A DNA stretch of 64,000 nucleotides, taken from assembly GCA_020635075.1 (NCBI GenBank), contig JACKAM010000003.1:496001-560000 (forward strand), in the 5' to 3' direction. How positions within the stretch are numbered: position 1 is the first letter of the stretch; every line of letters starts with the position of its first letter. Of the stretch, positions 40,301 through 49,944 are shown piece by piece. A model generated the notes under the pieces. It ran no database searches. It saw only the letters and a program-made list of their open reading frames with translations, and was not told the origin of the DNA. Source of the stretch: Pseudobdellovibrionaceae bacterium (GTDB lineage Bacteria; Bdellovibrionota; Bdellovibrionia; Bdellovibrionales; UBA1609). The position numbers and the translations under genes are program-made.

Positions 40301-40626
40301 TCTGACCCTCCGTAGGGTTCAGTGGCCACTAGGTAGACCTGGTCAAGCGTATCTTTTTTGACAATCCTCCCTTTCTCATCATCGACAGGAAATCTCCACA
40401 GTCGCGCTTCTTCATAGTGGTTCCTTTGACTCTCAAAGGTCCCGACGGACACCCCATGACAACTTGCACACTTGCGTTCAAATATCGGCACAACAACTTG
40501 GGAAAACTCACCGCGAAGCTCCTTACCTTTTTTGTCAGAGAGAAATCTCCCAACAAGAAGACCTAAGCCTATGGCCGTGACTGCAATCGAGGATAAGGCG
40601 ACCCAGCGCCGAGTTCCTTTTCTCAC
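37369..40626 (-). CDS. Giant HzsA-like multihaem protein with beta-propeller region
   Basis: The protein is 1,085 residues. GTG 40626 has GGAGG 6 nt upstream and overlaps the ApbE stop by GTGA, so it is preferred to ATG 40671. One N-terminal helix (about 8-26) anchors it. Haem sites are CASCH and CFGCH in the N-terminal 200 residues, CAGCH near 950 and CDGCH near 1,015. Between them is a TolB-like propeller segment (VSFDGTSVAFEV, ARQLTFSSDP) and a region like the middle domain of hydrazine synthase alpha (DILRLIPKPSF, ELWPRPVF). HzsA-related proteins outside anammox have unknown function. Confidence 0.75.
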   Translation of the reverse strand: MRKGTRRWVALSSIAVTAIGLGLLVGRFLSDKKGKELRGEFSQVVVPIFERKCASCHGVSVGTFESQRNHYEEARLWRFPVDDEKGRIVKKDTLDQVYLVATEPYGGSESLSSPGQSPLGNEAIPLASPILRLPLVNQYSGGEPHPEVFANPNEEDFKSLLAWVSGEQLFREIPLVELTNEEAYFADKIVPILERKTCFGCHLPTSFNDLKLDPGIPALEGRYTAGIHRKNRRAMLGDNIQLVNLSGEVRQSRQILKNIPVVEGGIHHKGGNQFLKTGDPDYLHLVEWLSREKKRTEAIVDHKLGEVGGYVFVRRSSPLPQRFFEDDDFRPGSELVFRKTDGEELILSAQLGQAELLDIRAPEVSFDGTSVAFEVRNSSADPINIWEVNLITREARQLTFSSDPKIHFREPLYIAKSVWGKNVDVDDVALVFMSNRAGGTAVLKSAYLVGETEAGSANEIVDLERTEKSNCFEGRTVEILDGANAGEVRQVASNGDGRIRVKRSFSHPIRKHVHYALIDEERVGSRYDLYRMDLALKGTERDAFARIHQLTHSIDGIRRPTRRSSGEIMFTLIREGWQGGRPFYNGAQFRVHMDGSNLHTHNGNRSGVPIHSDNRELPNGLEVRIGRSPDSYWGGMLMVSDHQFGPTIEERNPLDLLDHPDLMTGPPGASIFKFVPGWVRLGHAGYRGVSPGGAYRDPYPLPDGSILVAYAKGPIDLHDPQERPNFDILRLIPKPSFQNESGFGAGDFDQEVLVSSDSNELWPRPVFRRLQEMSRKDLKSDHSFFGPPVRKMGFSSYDSGVPILLQVFDLPLLDTFFEQVTPHGVRKLDLPQVANTGHASLPDDIDSIYYARIIGRRDEPNRSDKTFIIGEVPIENDGSFQAIIPSGVNFDIQSLNQYRMALASPKRWLYGKPGERHTLSIPRVLFSQTCAGCHGSLTGNPMDTFRKPDVLTSASRTLAIWNKQLGEKQVAPEFIGSLKAKSYRSSFANDIVPILKTKCDGCHRSAQAPKAANWGDRSHYLVMRDLVDWREGLAKNSRLVEILMGRKLKSKHRMAFDRAHPNSNPLNEEELLRIIRWIDTGAEDG

Positions 40627-41684
40627 GGCGTGCCTCCGACGACCTGCAAAAGGTATCCAGACCTCTTCCATCCCTTCGAAAGATACTCTCTACCATCTTT
40701 GTCAATAATAAGGACTTCCGTATTGTCTCTTTCATTTATGAGCTTTATTCCCTCGTTAATGCCCAATACAGATACTGCGGTGGCCAGGGCATCGGCATCG
40801 ACTGATCGATCTGCAAGAACGGTCGCACTGACAATCTCTTGAACCGGCCACCCTGACCGCGGGTCAACGATGTGACTGAAGCGCCTTCCCTGGATTTCAA
40901 CATAGCGTTCGTAGTCCCCAGAAGTTGCCAGAGAGTAAGAACCAGAACCATGGAATACGGCCACGGTTCCGGCTCGACGAGGGTCCTTCACTCCAACTCT
41001 CCAAGGCGTGTTACCCTTGCGTCCAAAGACGGATAGGTCTCCCCCGGCATCGATGACAAAATTCGACACCCCAGATGACCTCAATAAATCCGCAATCCTG
41101 TCGGCAGCCGCTCCTTTCCCGATACCGCCAAAATCAAGTCTAACCATGGGCTGCAAGAAGAGAATGCCACGCTGATTTACGTCAATCTGGGCCAGCCCGC
41201 CCCCAGTCCTTATTCGATCAATGACCTCTTGTTTGGGTAGCTGCAATTTCCCATTTTGACGACTCCAGAACTTATAGAGATGACCACTGCCCGGATCAAA
41301 AGCACCATTCGTGCGCTGATACCAGAATTGGCTCTTATGAACTAAATACTCAAGATCAGACCCGACTTTGATTCTCTCTTTGTAACCATTAGTGTTCAAC
41401 CGATGAGTGTCACTGGATTCGCGCCAGCTACTTATCTTCGATTCATACTTTTCCAGATCTTCAAAGGCTTTGTTGATTGTGGATATAGATCGCTCCCTTT
41501 GTGCCTCCTTTGCCCAAGTCATTATGGTAAAAATCGTTCCCATTGCAGGACGCGATACAGACAACAACTGCCCGTGTTCAGTGGCCTCCACGGATTCAGC
41601 AGACAAAAACAGGCCCTTGGCTTGAACCAACTCCGAATTCAAAAGCAGGATAAGGACTAGACTCAATCTCAAACTCGCCATCAC
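40623..41684 (-). CDS. apbE: FAD:protein FMN transferase ApbE
   Basis: The protein is 353 residues with a signal peptide (about 1-22). ApbE motifs are present: RPAMGTIFTI, RLDFGGIGKGAAADRI (about 165-180), NFVIDAGGDLSVFG (about 190-203), the metal-site SHIVDPRSGWP (about 250-260) and VDADALATAVSVLG. The enzyme transfers FMN from FAD to Thr or Ser of RnfG/RnfD-type proteins in the periplasm, and both possible substrates are in this operon. GTG 41684 or ATG 41681 overlaps the upstream stop. Confidence 0.93.
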   Translation of the reverse strand: MMASLRLSLVLILLLNSELVQAKGLFLSAESVEATEHGQLLSVSRPAMGTIFTIMTWAKEAQRERSISTINKAFEDLEKYESKISSWRESSDTHRLNTNGYKERIKVGSDLEYLVHKSQFWYQRTNGAFDPGSGHLYKFWSRQNGKLQLPKQEVIDRIRTGGGLAQIDVNQRGILFLQPMVRLDFGGIGKGAAADRIADLLRSSGVSNFVIDAGGDLSVFGRKGNTPWRVGVKDPRRAGTVAVFHGSGSYSLATSGDYERYVEIQGRRFSHIVDPRSGWPVQEIVSATVLADRSVDADALATAVSVLGINEGIKLINERDNTEVLIIDKDGREYLSKGWKRSGYLLQVVGGTP

Positions 41685-44680
41685 TCAATCGACTCCAAAA
41701 ACTTCAATAGGCATTCAACTTCCCAAATAGACAGGTGAGAAGTCACACCGTGAGTATCCGGTACGCCGTTAAGCTCATTCAATCCTATTTCCCACTGGTC
41801 AGGACGATCAATATCCCTACGGGCGCCAGCAAAGGGCCTCAATGCCAGGTGCTCAGGAACTGCCACTACTTCCCTTAACGACACGGCTCTCCCATGGTGT
41901 AGAAAAACTGGAGGCCGGGCCCAAAGGCTTCGCAGTGATGGTGCCACAAAGAAGCCTTCATTTTCCTCAAGTCGACCCAAATCCTCGCGATCCCAATCAC
42001 GAACATATCCCAAGAGGGAGTCTAACCGATCGGCACTGACCAATGTATGTATGTTGTCCCGAAAAGTGGGAGTCACCAGGGGTGGAAATGATTTGTTTGA
42101 GTTAAACACGTTGGTCTTGTCGGTGAATCCGGGAGACGGGTGACAGCCCACACAACCGACGATCGGACTATTGAAAAGGTTCCTACCAATTCTTACCATC
42201 AAATCCTCCGGATCCACTGGATTGGGCAGAATTCTCGATTCATTCTTCTGATAAATCCCAATGAACCTTTGAAACTCACGCATGGTGAATTCGCTTCCGA
42301 GGTATTTTCGGGATACATTTCGAAAGTGAAGATCCCGCCGCTTAGCAAGATCAGCCAGTGTCGCCGCCCCCCCCCGTAAGGCAGCGGTTGTTGCTACCAC
42401 AATTGAATCGGCAGATTTCTGATAGGCGCCAACTTCGTCACGGCTGGCAAACACGTTTCGGTAATCACCAGAGGGAGTCGTGTCAATGAAATCAATAAGT
42501 GGATTGTGCTCCATCATCATCGTAAGGGGTTCATCAATGGAAAGAATTCCTTCCAGAAAAAAAGGAACCTCACCCGCCAGGTTCCTAATATCTGGAACCT
42601 CTCGAGATCCACCGGTTCTTTCTTCCCCTGACCGACTTTGTCCCATCACCTGACTTACTGACCACCTCTTTCCATCCGAAGTATCCCGATAATGACAGTG
42701 CACACAACTCTGGTCCTGATCTACGGAAAAAACACTCGTCTGAACAAAAAACTCACCGCGCTCGAAATCGGTAGCTGGAAATTTCGGCCCCGATGAGGCA
42801 ACGGGGTACTCCAGGCTGTTACCCGAGTCCAAGTTGACAATAGAGATGGAATCGCCCAATTGGTTAGCCACAATCAACAGATTTCCCATGACATCAAGTC
42901 CTACTGGCTTGAATCCCGCATCAAAAACCCGTTTTGGTTCAAGTAAAACTCGCCCTTGCCCACGAGAGATGAACCACTCCTGGATCTGAAAAGTGCCGGC
43001 CATGGTGATATAGAGGCGATCCTCCTTGCGTCTAATTTGTTCAGGGAAGGCGCCAACGACTTTCATGAGATTTTTCGGCACATCTCCTTTTTTGTCACCG
43101 TATAGAGCTTCGAAGGTATCAGAAGTATAGCGCGTAAACTGGTCGGAACTGACATAGGAGGTTGCTCGATCTGCTGAACTTCTTACCACGACGACATCGT
43201 TAGTTATGTCACGAAACTTCTCCTGTAATGTTCCGTCTACATTGTCATAAGGCCCTAGGGGATGTTGGGATTCTAAAGGTAAAGGCTTGCCCGTTCTATG
43301 GTCTCGAAACAAGGTAAATTCTGTCTCTGTAGCTGCCGGGTCCAAAGACTCCCTGCCGGGATGCCGCTTTTTAGGGTGTCCCGAGCCAATTCCCAGAGTT
43401 GTTGCAATAAGGTGATCTTTGTAGACGATCAAATCATTTACTGGGGACCGGAGAAAAATCCTTCTTTCTTCGCGCAACTTGACCGTATCGACTACTGAAA
43501 TATCCTGAGATCCGGTATTGGCAACGTAAAGGACCTTTCCATCTTCAGACAAGGCCATATTTCGAGGCTTGTTACCCACAGCCACGCCCGGCCCATCCTG
43601 TCCGAGGGCAATCCACTTGGCAATAGATTGGTAGTCTGGATCGCTGTCCTTCTGGAAAACGATCCCTCCGGGATGATGTTTACCTCCTAAGTCGTCGGCC
43701 CAACCACCTATGGCAGTGGGTATTACCGTTTTTAGGATTGGACTCTGAGTGGGCCGCTGTGGATAGGAGTAGGCTTTGGCCGATAGGAAAAGCTGGGCTT
43801 CATCTGGTCCAGCATAGAACCCGGCCCTGGTACTTAAATGACAATCGCTTGTTCCACAACGACCTCGCAATACGGTTGCCACACGGTTCGTAGAATAACT
43901 CCAGATATCCTCCACATATGGAACCATCGAGCGACCACATTGCCGACACACTGATTCCTTTTGGCTTCTCCACCCACAGAAATCGCACCGGTGCCAATGG
44001 GTCTCTTCACGGACCGGATGGCCAAAGAAGGATTCCTGAGTCAAACCAACCTTGTGGACCTTTCCTACGAGCAAGCCATCCCAGTCGTGCGAAAGATTCA
44101 CCACCAAAACCTGATTTAGAAAAAAATTGCTCAGATAGGCACGATCTCCATCAGAAGATATCACCACCTCCTCGCAATAGAATGGTACTGGGAACTCGCT
44201 GACGACCCTTTCAAATTCCGTATCAATGACTGATGCGTAGTTAGAAAACCGGTTGACAACCACCAGATGGCGACCGTTCGGGTGCAGTGCCATTCCCACG
44301 GGACCCAATCCAACCTCAATTCGCCTTTGCTTGGTCGGAGACGCAAGATCAAAGACCAGAATCTGACGACCAGGAAAAGCTTCCCGGCCCAAAAGGGACA
44401 CAAATGCTTTGGACTCCTGAGCTAGAACTCGAAATGGTCGCAACCGTCTTTGCTCAATTTCAGAAGCCCCCCAACCATCTGTGGATGGGGCCAGATCTCG
44501 CCTCCACGGTTTGCTTGCACTCAAGCTCGACCCAGCAGTTTTGGTTTGCACTTCTTCGCTTGAGGATCCAATGTCCGACGGGACTCCAAAGATCTTTACC
44601 ATAGAGGCAAAAATACCTAGGATTAAAATCACTATGGGAACCCGAACAGTCAGAAGGGTTGAACCAAGTCCTGAAAACAT
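41681..44680 (-). CDS. Giant protein: YVTN-type propeller with cytochrome c peroxidase-like haem domain
   Basis: The protein is 999 residues. An N-terminal helix (about 9-28) is followed by YVTN-like propeller repeats (VGMALHPNGRHLVVVNR, RNMALSEDGKVLYVANTGSQDISVVD). A zinc-ribbon pair (CDFC ... CRQC) and a CGTSDCH site lie at about 225-270, and two CxxCH sites lie in the C-terminal part (CVHCH about 660; CVGCHPSPGFTD about 850), as in di-haem MauG/peroxidase-like proteins. It is first in the nine-gene Rnf-like operon. It is probably periplasmic or membrane-tethered; the substrate is unknown. Confidence 0.75.
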   Translation of the reverse strand: MFSGLGSTLLTVRVPIVILILGIFASMVKIFGVPSDIGSSSEEVQTKTAGSSLSASKPWRRDLAPSTDGWGASEIEQRRLRPFRVLAQESKAFVSLLGREAFPGRQILVFDLASPTKQRRIEVGLGPVGMALHPNGRHLVVVNRFSNYASVIDTEFERVVSEFPVPFYCEEVVISSDGDRAYLSNFFLNQVLVVNLSHDWDGLLVGKVHKVGLTQESFFGHPVREETHWHRCDFCGWRSQKESVCRQCGRSMVPYVEDIWSYSTNRVATVLRGRCGTSDCHLSTRAGFYAGPDEAQLFLSAKAYSYPQRPTQSPILKTVIPTAIGGWADDLGGKHHPGGIVFQKDSDPDYQSIAKWIALGQDGPGVAVGNKPRNMALSEDGKVLYVANTGSQDISVVDTVKLREERRIFLRSPVNDLIVYKDHLIATTLGIGSGHPKKRHPGRESLDPAATETEFTLFRDHRTGKPLPLESQHPLGPYDNVDGTLQEKFRDITNDVVVVRSSADRATSYVSSDQFTRYTSDTFEALYGDKKGDVPKNLMKVVGAFPEQIRRKEDRLYITMAGTFQIQEWFISRGQGRVLLEPKRVFDAGFKPVGLDVMGNLLIVANQLGDSISIVNLDSGNSLEYPVASSGPKFPATDFERGEFFVQTSVFSVDQDQSCVHCHYRDTSDGKRWSVSQVMGQSRSGEERTGGSREVPDIRNLAGEVPFFLEGILSIDEPLTMMMEHNPLIDFIDTTPSGDYRNVFASRDEVGAYQKSADSIVVATTAALRGGAATLADLAKRRDLHFRNVSRKYLGSEFTMREFQRFIGIYQKNESRILPNPVDPEDLMVRIGRNLFNSPIVGCVGCHPSPGFTDKTNVFNSNKSFPPLVTPTFRDNIHTLVSADRLDSLLGYVRDWDREDLGRLEENEGFFVAPSLRSLWARPPVFLHHGRAVSLREVVAVPEHLALRPFAGARRDIDRPDQWEIGLNELNGVPDTHGVTSHLSIWEVECLLKFLESIE

Positions 44681-44739
44681 GATTCAAAATACTACCAAAA
44701 TTCAAAAGCTATATGAATGATATTGATCTAAAATACGAA

Positions 44740-46224
44740 TTACGCACCCCCTCTAGGCACTCTTAAAAATCTCGGTAGCTCCCTTAACCCCTTCGCCCGG
44801 TAGTCCGTGGCTACACTTTCGAGGACCCTATGCTCAGGAAGCCTATGGATATCCCGTAGGTAAGACACAATGGAACGAACCATAGCCAACTGGGAAAGTC
44901 CATAGGTTGTTGGGTGCAGCCGATGCATGAATCTAACCAAGTCCATAAACTGCCAAAATGAAGATGGATGAAGCCGCTGGTCTCTCAATTCCCACAACAT
45001 TTTAATCACGTTGGGGTAGAGACCTCTATTATAGATTCGATCCCAGTACTTGGCAAATCGGCTGATCCACAACAAATCTTCAAAGGACATAGTTCGCGTT
45101 CTTAACACCTGATAGGGTGCAACCCGAGAGTAGACCATCTCCCATTCTTCAGTGTGTTGAGCGATTGGAGTTCCTTTTAGACGCTTTAAGATTCCTACTT
45201 GGATCTCATGAGGGTTCAAAGCCAACAGCCTGTCGAAACCATCGGCAAATGATTTCAAATCCTCACCTGGTAAGCCCGCGATGAGATCAGCATGTATATG
45301 TACGTGGGTCTTTTGGGTTAGAAACGAGAAGTTCTCGACCACTTTGCCCCACTGATTATGGCGTTGTATTCGATGGGCCACTTCCTCGTTCAGTGTTTGC
45401 AGGCCAATCTCAAATTGGATACTTCCCTCTGGAAACTGAGCCACCAACTCCCTGACCGCGCTGGGTAGGCGGTCCGGGACCATTTCAAAGTGGAGAAAGA
45501 GCCCTCTATCTTTGTGGCCGAGGAAAAATCGCAAAATTCGATCACATACTTTCGGCGACAAGTTAAAAGTTCGATCGATGAACTTGAAGTTTCTAGCGCC
45601 GCGATTGAGCAGACTCTCCATTTGATCCAAAAAAGCATCAATGGGAAAGCTCCTGACATTACGATCCAAAGATGACAGACAGAACTGACACTTGAAGGGA
45701 CAGCCCCTTGAAGCTTCGACGCTTATATGCCGATTTCTCAGATCGGAGTCAGTGTACAGATGATAAGGCATCCTCAACTGAGAGAGGTCAGGCAAGGCTG
45801 CAGGAATCACCTGAGCACCACCACTCTTGGGCGACCATCTCCCCGACAGGTAATCTCGGCAATGACTAGCAAAAGCCAAATCAGCCTCCCCTTGAATCAC
45901 CACATCGACGAATTGGCATATGGGGTGCTGCCCCCATTCAAAGCTGACTTCGGGACCACCCAAGACAATGTGTATCTCAGGTGCACAATCACGAAGTTGT
46001 GAGCAGATCTGGGTGACGTGCTCCACATTCCAAATGTAGACACCAAGGCCAAGGATGGCCGGACGAGCTAGTAGGATAGCCTCCACAATCTCTTCCACGT
46101 CCCGCTTGATGGAAAACTCCATGAGACTGGTCTGGCCGGCCAACTCACCCATATTGGCCAGTAGGCTTCGTATTCCCAAGGACGGATATTGGTAGGTGGC
46201 ATTTACCGCGCAGAGAGCAATCAT
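44740..46224 (-). CDS. B12-binding radical SAM protein
   Basis: The protein is 494 residues. The N-terminal half is cobalamin-binding-like (PAILGLGVYIWNVEHV, IHIVLGGPEVS). The radical SAM cluster motif is CPFKCQFC (about 185-192). The C-terminal part (about 380-490) is helical, as in the DUF4080-type group. ATG 46224 has AGGG nearby; TTG at 46254 is the alternative. It lies alone between the Rnf-like operon and the large exported protein. It may methylate an unreactive carbon, but the substrate is unknown. Confidence 0.85.
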   Translation of the reverse strand: MIALCAVNATYQYPSLGIRSLLANMGELAGQTSLMEFSIKRDVEEIVEAILLARPAILGLGVYIWNVEHVTQICSQLRDCAPEIHIVLGGPEVSFEWGQHPICQFVDVVIQGEADLAFASHCRDYLSGRWSPKSGGAQVIPAALPDLSQLRMPYHLYTDSDLRNRHISVEASRGCPFKCQFCLSSLDRNVRSFPIDAFLDQMESLLNRGARNFKFIDRTFNLSPKVCDRILRFFLGHKDRGLFLHFEMVPDRLPSAVRELVAQFPEGSIQFEIGLQTLNEEVAHRIQRHNQWGKVVENFSFLTQKTHVHIHADLIAGLPGEDLKSFADGFDRLLALNPHEIQVGILKRLKGTPIAQHTEEWEMVYSRVAPYQVLRTRTMSFEDLLWISRFAKYWDRIYNRGLYPNVIKMLWELRDQRLHPSSFWQFMDLVRFMHRLHPTTYGLSQLAMVRSIVSYLRDIHRLPEHRVLESVATDYRAKGLRELPRFLRVPRGGA

Positions 46225-46290
46225 AGACCCTGGTTCCCGCCCGAGGCCCCACAAGTCAAGTCATTCCTACACATCACCTGTCAGATTCAC

Positions 46291-49200
46291 CTAGAAAGCC
46301 TGGTAAATCGCTAATGCCTCCGACAAATCAAACAGGAGACGATCTCGCTCTTTGGAAAACTTTCTCTGCTCACCGATCCGGTTATAAAAGGTCACTCGTC
46401 CCGGAAACTTGTTCTCCACGTCTTCGGGAACCGAAATGTGGGACTCAAGAAAGAGATTTTCTTCGCCCACCCACTGATTTAGAACCCCAAAGACGACCGG
46501 GTGAAACGAAGCCCCAGCACGAACGGCTCCTTTGTAGAGGGCGATATTGAGAGCTTCTACTTGTTCGGTAAAGCCTGCAGCCGCTTCGATATCGTCATAA
46601 TAGCGGAAGAACCGATCGACCGCATAATCGATACTCTGGGTAGTGTACCACTTGCCTCGATACAGCGAGTGCTCCTCTTCCCTATCATTCTCTCCACTAC
46701 TCACCGTCACCATCTTTCTGTCTTCAATCTGTGACTTCAACAGATTTTTGAAATCTTCCTTCTTTAGCTCAAATAATCGGCGTATGGCTTCACCGTAGTA
46801 TTCGATACTTGTGTTCACCAATAACTCTCCGTAGCCGTCCTGCTTAGCGTGAAGTCGTGGACTAAAGTCCAAAAAGTCCAGCACACCAGCAACGCCGTCG
46901 ACAAACGGCAGGTAGCCAGACTCTAGCTCAGCTATGGTGGCGTTCCTGTCCATGTGAATAAAGGACAGTTTCATCAAGGGATCGATCGGCTCATCTCCAT
47001 TCAATTCAGAACTAAAATGAATTCGCTTAATATGGTCTTCCCCATCCTGCACAAAGCGCCATGCCTGTTGCGCCCCGACGTCGACGACCAGTTTGGTGCG
47101 ATCTTTCAACCAACGACCCGAATCGTCCTGACGAGAAACCTCCACCAAGTCTCGACGGATGACCTTCTTTTTCTTCCAAAACCCAAGAAGATTGATATTC
47201 GACACCCGCTCCCAGAATTCGCTCTTCATTTTCCTATGAAGACCCCGTTTTTTGACTTCAGAAAAGTCATTGGCAAAAATTACGTCGTCCACATGTTGTG
47301 CATCTTCAATACCTAACTCATAGGCATCTCGATTGACCTCTCCCTTTTGGTCGTGCCACTTCAAATGGGTAATCTTCAACAGCAAGAGTTTCGTGTAAAT
47401 CTTTTGAGCCCTTTCCGTATACAAGCTCTCGTCTTCCATCAGCAATATACGACTGTCATCTCTTCTGCTTATGAGGGACCGACTCAGGTCAAAGCGGGAA
47501 AGACTGGCTTCGTATCCCACTGAAATAGGGCCCGCATCTAGATTGAGGCGCCCTCGACCCTCGAGGTAAGATTCATGGATAAGTATGTGACCCTTCGGCA
47601 GGCGGTCCTGCATCTGCCCATAGCTTTCAGTCATCACATCCAACAGGTGTCTCGGTCCCTCCATGGCACTCTCACGTGACGAGGCCGGATAGATGAGGGA
47701 GTAGCCTCTGACGTAAGCCACATCGCCTGAGACTACAAGCCCATATCCCAAACGGGCTCCAATTTTAAAATCATCACGAACAATGAATGCATCTTCACTG
47801 CTGGTTGCCATTGGGTTTTTGACGATTGTCCGGTTGATGTTCAGTATCACCCTTGCAATCATTCCCTCATCCCAGCCAAACCAGTCGGGCTCCAAAGAGA
47901 CACTGTTAATTGCACCGATCAAATTGATCGCCCCATCTTTTAGGCCGCGCTGAATCTTAGCCATAAGGGGGTCAATGATTCGCGCCTGAACGCCTGGGGA
48001 AAAGTCGACGGTGTAGCCGGGAACGCCCCACTTCTCAGATACTACAGCGTTCTCTTCAACAGTGTTGTCCACCGAAAGCAGTCCAATGCGGTCGCCTGAC
48101 TTGTCTCTTGCCCCCTCTAACCCGAAAGCCTTCACCAGCTGGTTTCGCCGAGCGATGAGCTTTTCCACATAGAGGGCCTGGTAGTCGTAAGGGGCCTGAT
48201 GAGGCCAGTTACCGATGGCCACCGCCTCCGTGATTTGTTGACGAGTTAGCTGAGCAATCTTTCTCACCATCCATCTGGCATCTGCCCAGGTGACGTGTTC
48301 AAAACCACTGTTAGGCTGAAAACTTCGGTAATTAAAAATTACCTCTTCTGAGTTTTCATGACTGACAATATCCCAGGGGTAGTCTGAAGGACGCTCTCTA
48401 AAAAGATATCCGAATGAAAATCCCAGATCCTGTTGAATATAGAAGAAATCATAGTCCCCGTCCGGCCGCATTTTAAGAATGAGTTTGTTATTTTCACCTT
48501 CTTTGAGGTCGGTGTTGTGTATCCATAAGTTGAATATTGCCATTGCCCTAAACTCTCGGCGGTATTTGTGATCCCCATCTCCCCAATACCAGGGCCCAGC
48601 TCGCTTCAAGATTTTCTCATTCAGTTCTGGCTCAAGAAGACCATCAATAAAGACGACATAGTTCCCCTCGCTGTCTTGGCCTCTTTTTTCAATGAGTCGA
48701 TCCAAATCATAGGAACTGTAGTAACTGTTCCAGTCCCTTTTAAACTCCTCATAGGTGACTTCGCCCAATACCATCTTCACTCCACGAGTGTAGCGGGTCA
48801 GATCAGAATAGATCCCCAAGGCATTGGAAAGAGCTGCCGAAGTTGGTTCACCATGAAGCTCCATGGCCAGCTTGAGTTTGTACTCCTGCTTTTTCCCGCC
48901 TGGTTTTCGTGAATACACGGTGAGTTTTGGTTTTGATTGACGATGGCGGACTTCCTTAAAGTAAACCTTATTGTCCGCCGGGTAGTGAAGCTCGATTCCC
49001 TGATGAAGAGGATTCTGGCCATTGATAAATCTGATCGTCGGGCTATTTTTGGAGACATCCTGCTGAACCTCTAGAACGCCGTTATCGGCCGGAGGATCAA
49101 ACAAGGACAGATCCTTACCCTCGGCCTTCAACTGCTCCAGTTCAGCCTGACTGAAGTAAAGACCGGTCGCTGGATTTACAAGATTTGCGGCCTCCCCCAA

Positions 49201-49728
49201 TGGAGTCTTGCTTTTACTGATACGATAGCGATGAGAAAAGGCCTGCAAGTGTCTCAGCTTTTGGACGACCGTATTATCCGGATCAATATCACTCTTTACT
49301 GCAGCATCAAGATCAGTGATCCTGCGTATCAATCGAATCCTATCTGCAAAGGACAGATGACGTCCGGACTCCAACTGACCCAGCCAATCCAAGATGAGGT
49401 CGTAATAATGAAGGGTCTTTTGCTTCTTAATTTTTTTGGCAACCTTGTCTGGACTCTTTTCTTCCAGATAGGTCAGGTTACGTTCTAGATTAACGCGGAT
49501 CTCCTCGCGGCGTTTTTCAAGCTCTTGCCGAAAGCTCCTTATTTCAAACGCCTTAAGATTTCCTTGAGCGTCCACAAAGCGAAAGCCGATTTGCTGAACG
49601 AGAGCTGGAGTCACCCACTCGGGCGACACACGTTTGCCAGGAACTGAAACTTCAGGAACTTGACGTCCCTGGGCGGTCCACGAAGTCAGACAAACCGCAA
49701 TCAGGAACGCTTGTAAAAGCCTACCCAT
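46291..49728 (-). CDS. Very large exported protein with a kinase-like core
   Basis: The protein is 1,145 residues with a signal peptide (about 1-22, cleavage after TAQG). ATG 49728 has GAGGGG 5 nt upstream. Around residues 330-480 a segment resembles atypical kinases of the CotH/HipA kind: LKLAMELHG, FIDGLLEPE, then IHNTDLKEGENNKLILK (catalytic-loop-like D..N) and FFYIQQDLGFSFG (DFG-like). The C-terminal half holds beta-rich, barrel-like sequence. No close family is recognised. It may be an exported enzyme with an outer-membrane part. The kinase idea rests on motif order only. Confidence 0.55.
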   Translation of the reverse strand: MGRLLQAFLIAVCLTSWTAQGRQVPEVSVPGKRVSPEWVTPALVQQIGFRFVDAQGNLKAFEIRSFRQELEKRREEIRVNLERNLTYLEEKSPDKVAKKIKKQKTLHYYDLILDWLGQLESGRHLSFADRIRLIRRITDLDAAVKSDIDPDNTVVQKLRHLQAFSHRYRISKSKTPLGEAANLVNPATGLYFSQAELEQLKAEGKDLSLFDPPADNGVLEVQQDVSKNSPTIRFINGQNPLHQGIELHYPADNKVYFKEVRHRQSKPKLTVYSRKPGGKKQEYKLKLAMELHGEPTSAALSNALGIYSDLTRYTRGVKMVLGEVTYEEFKRDWNSYYSSYDLDRLIEKRGQDSEGNYVVFIDGLLEPELNEKILKRAGPWYWGDGDHKYRREFRAMAIFNLWIHNTDLKEGENNKLILKMRPDGDYDFFYIQQDLGFSFGYLFRERPSDYPWDIVSHENSEEVIFNYRSFQPNSGFEHVTWADARWMVRKIAQLTRQQITEAVAIGNWPHQAPYDYQALYVEKLIARRNQLVKAFGLEGARDKSGDRIGLLSVDNTVEENAVVSEKWGVPGYTVDFSPGVQARIIDPLMAKIQRGLKDGAINLIGAINSVSLEPDWFGWDEGMIARVILNINRTIVKNPMATSSEDAFIVRDDFKIGARLGYGLVVSGDVAYVRGYSLIYPASSRESAMEGPRHLLDVMTESYGQMQDRLPKGHILIHESYLEGRGRLNLDAGPISVGYEASLSRFDLSRSLISRRDDSRILLMEDESLYTERAQKIYTKLLLLKITHLKWHDQKGEVNRDAYELGIEDAQHVDDVIFANDFSEVKKRGLHRKMKSEFWERVSNINLLGFWKKKKVIRRDLVEVSRQDDSGRWLKDRTKLVVDVGAQQAWRFVQDGEDHIKRIHFSSELNGDEPIDPLMKLSFIHMDRNATIAELESGYLPFVDGVAGVLDFLDFSPRLHAKQDGYGELLVNTSIEYYGEAIRRLFELKKEDFKNLLKSQIEDRKMVTVSSGENDREEEHSLYRGKWYTTQSIDYAVDRFFRYYDDIEAAAGFTEQVEALNIALYKGAVRAGASFHPVVFGVLNQWVGEENLFLESHISVPEDVENKFPGRVTFYNRIGEQRKFSKERDRLLFDLSEALAIYQAF

Positions 49729-49905
49729 ACACACCCCTCATGTTTAAATAACCCAGGCACAAAACCTAGCCGAACAGGAGGCAATGATGGAAGTCGATTT
49801 GGTTTGGAAGATGTTTCGTGGAGAACTTTCAACGCAAATAAACCCTCTAAAATCGAGGGCTTATAAAACACTGTCGACTAGTTGAACAGGCAACATTAAC
49901 AGCCT

Positions 49906-49926
49906 GTCTGCCCAGCAAGGGCAGAC
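49906..49926 (-). terminator. Hairpin after a minus-strand gene
   Basis: GTCTGCCC (49906-49913) pairs perfectly with GGGCAGAC (49919-49926) over AGCAA, 18 nt past the stop of the gene at 49945. It lacks a good U-run on the minus strand, so termination is uncertain. The 216-bp gap before the next gene holds no other clear feature. Confidence 0.35.
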
Positions 49927-49944
49927 TTTGGATCTCGACTTCAC

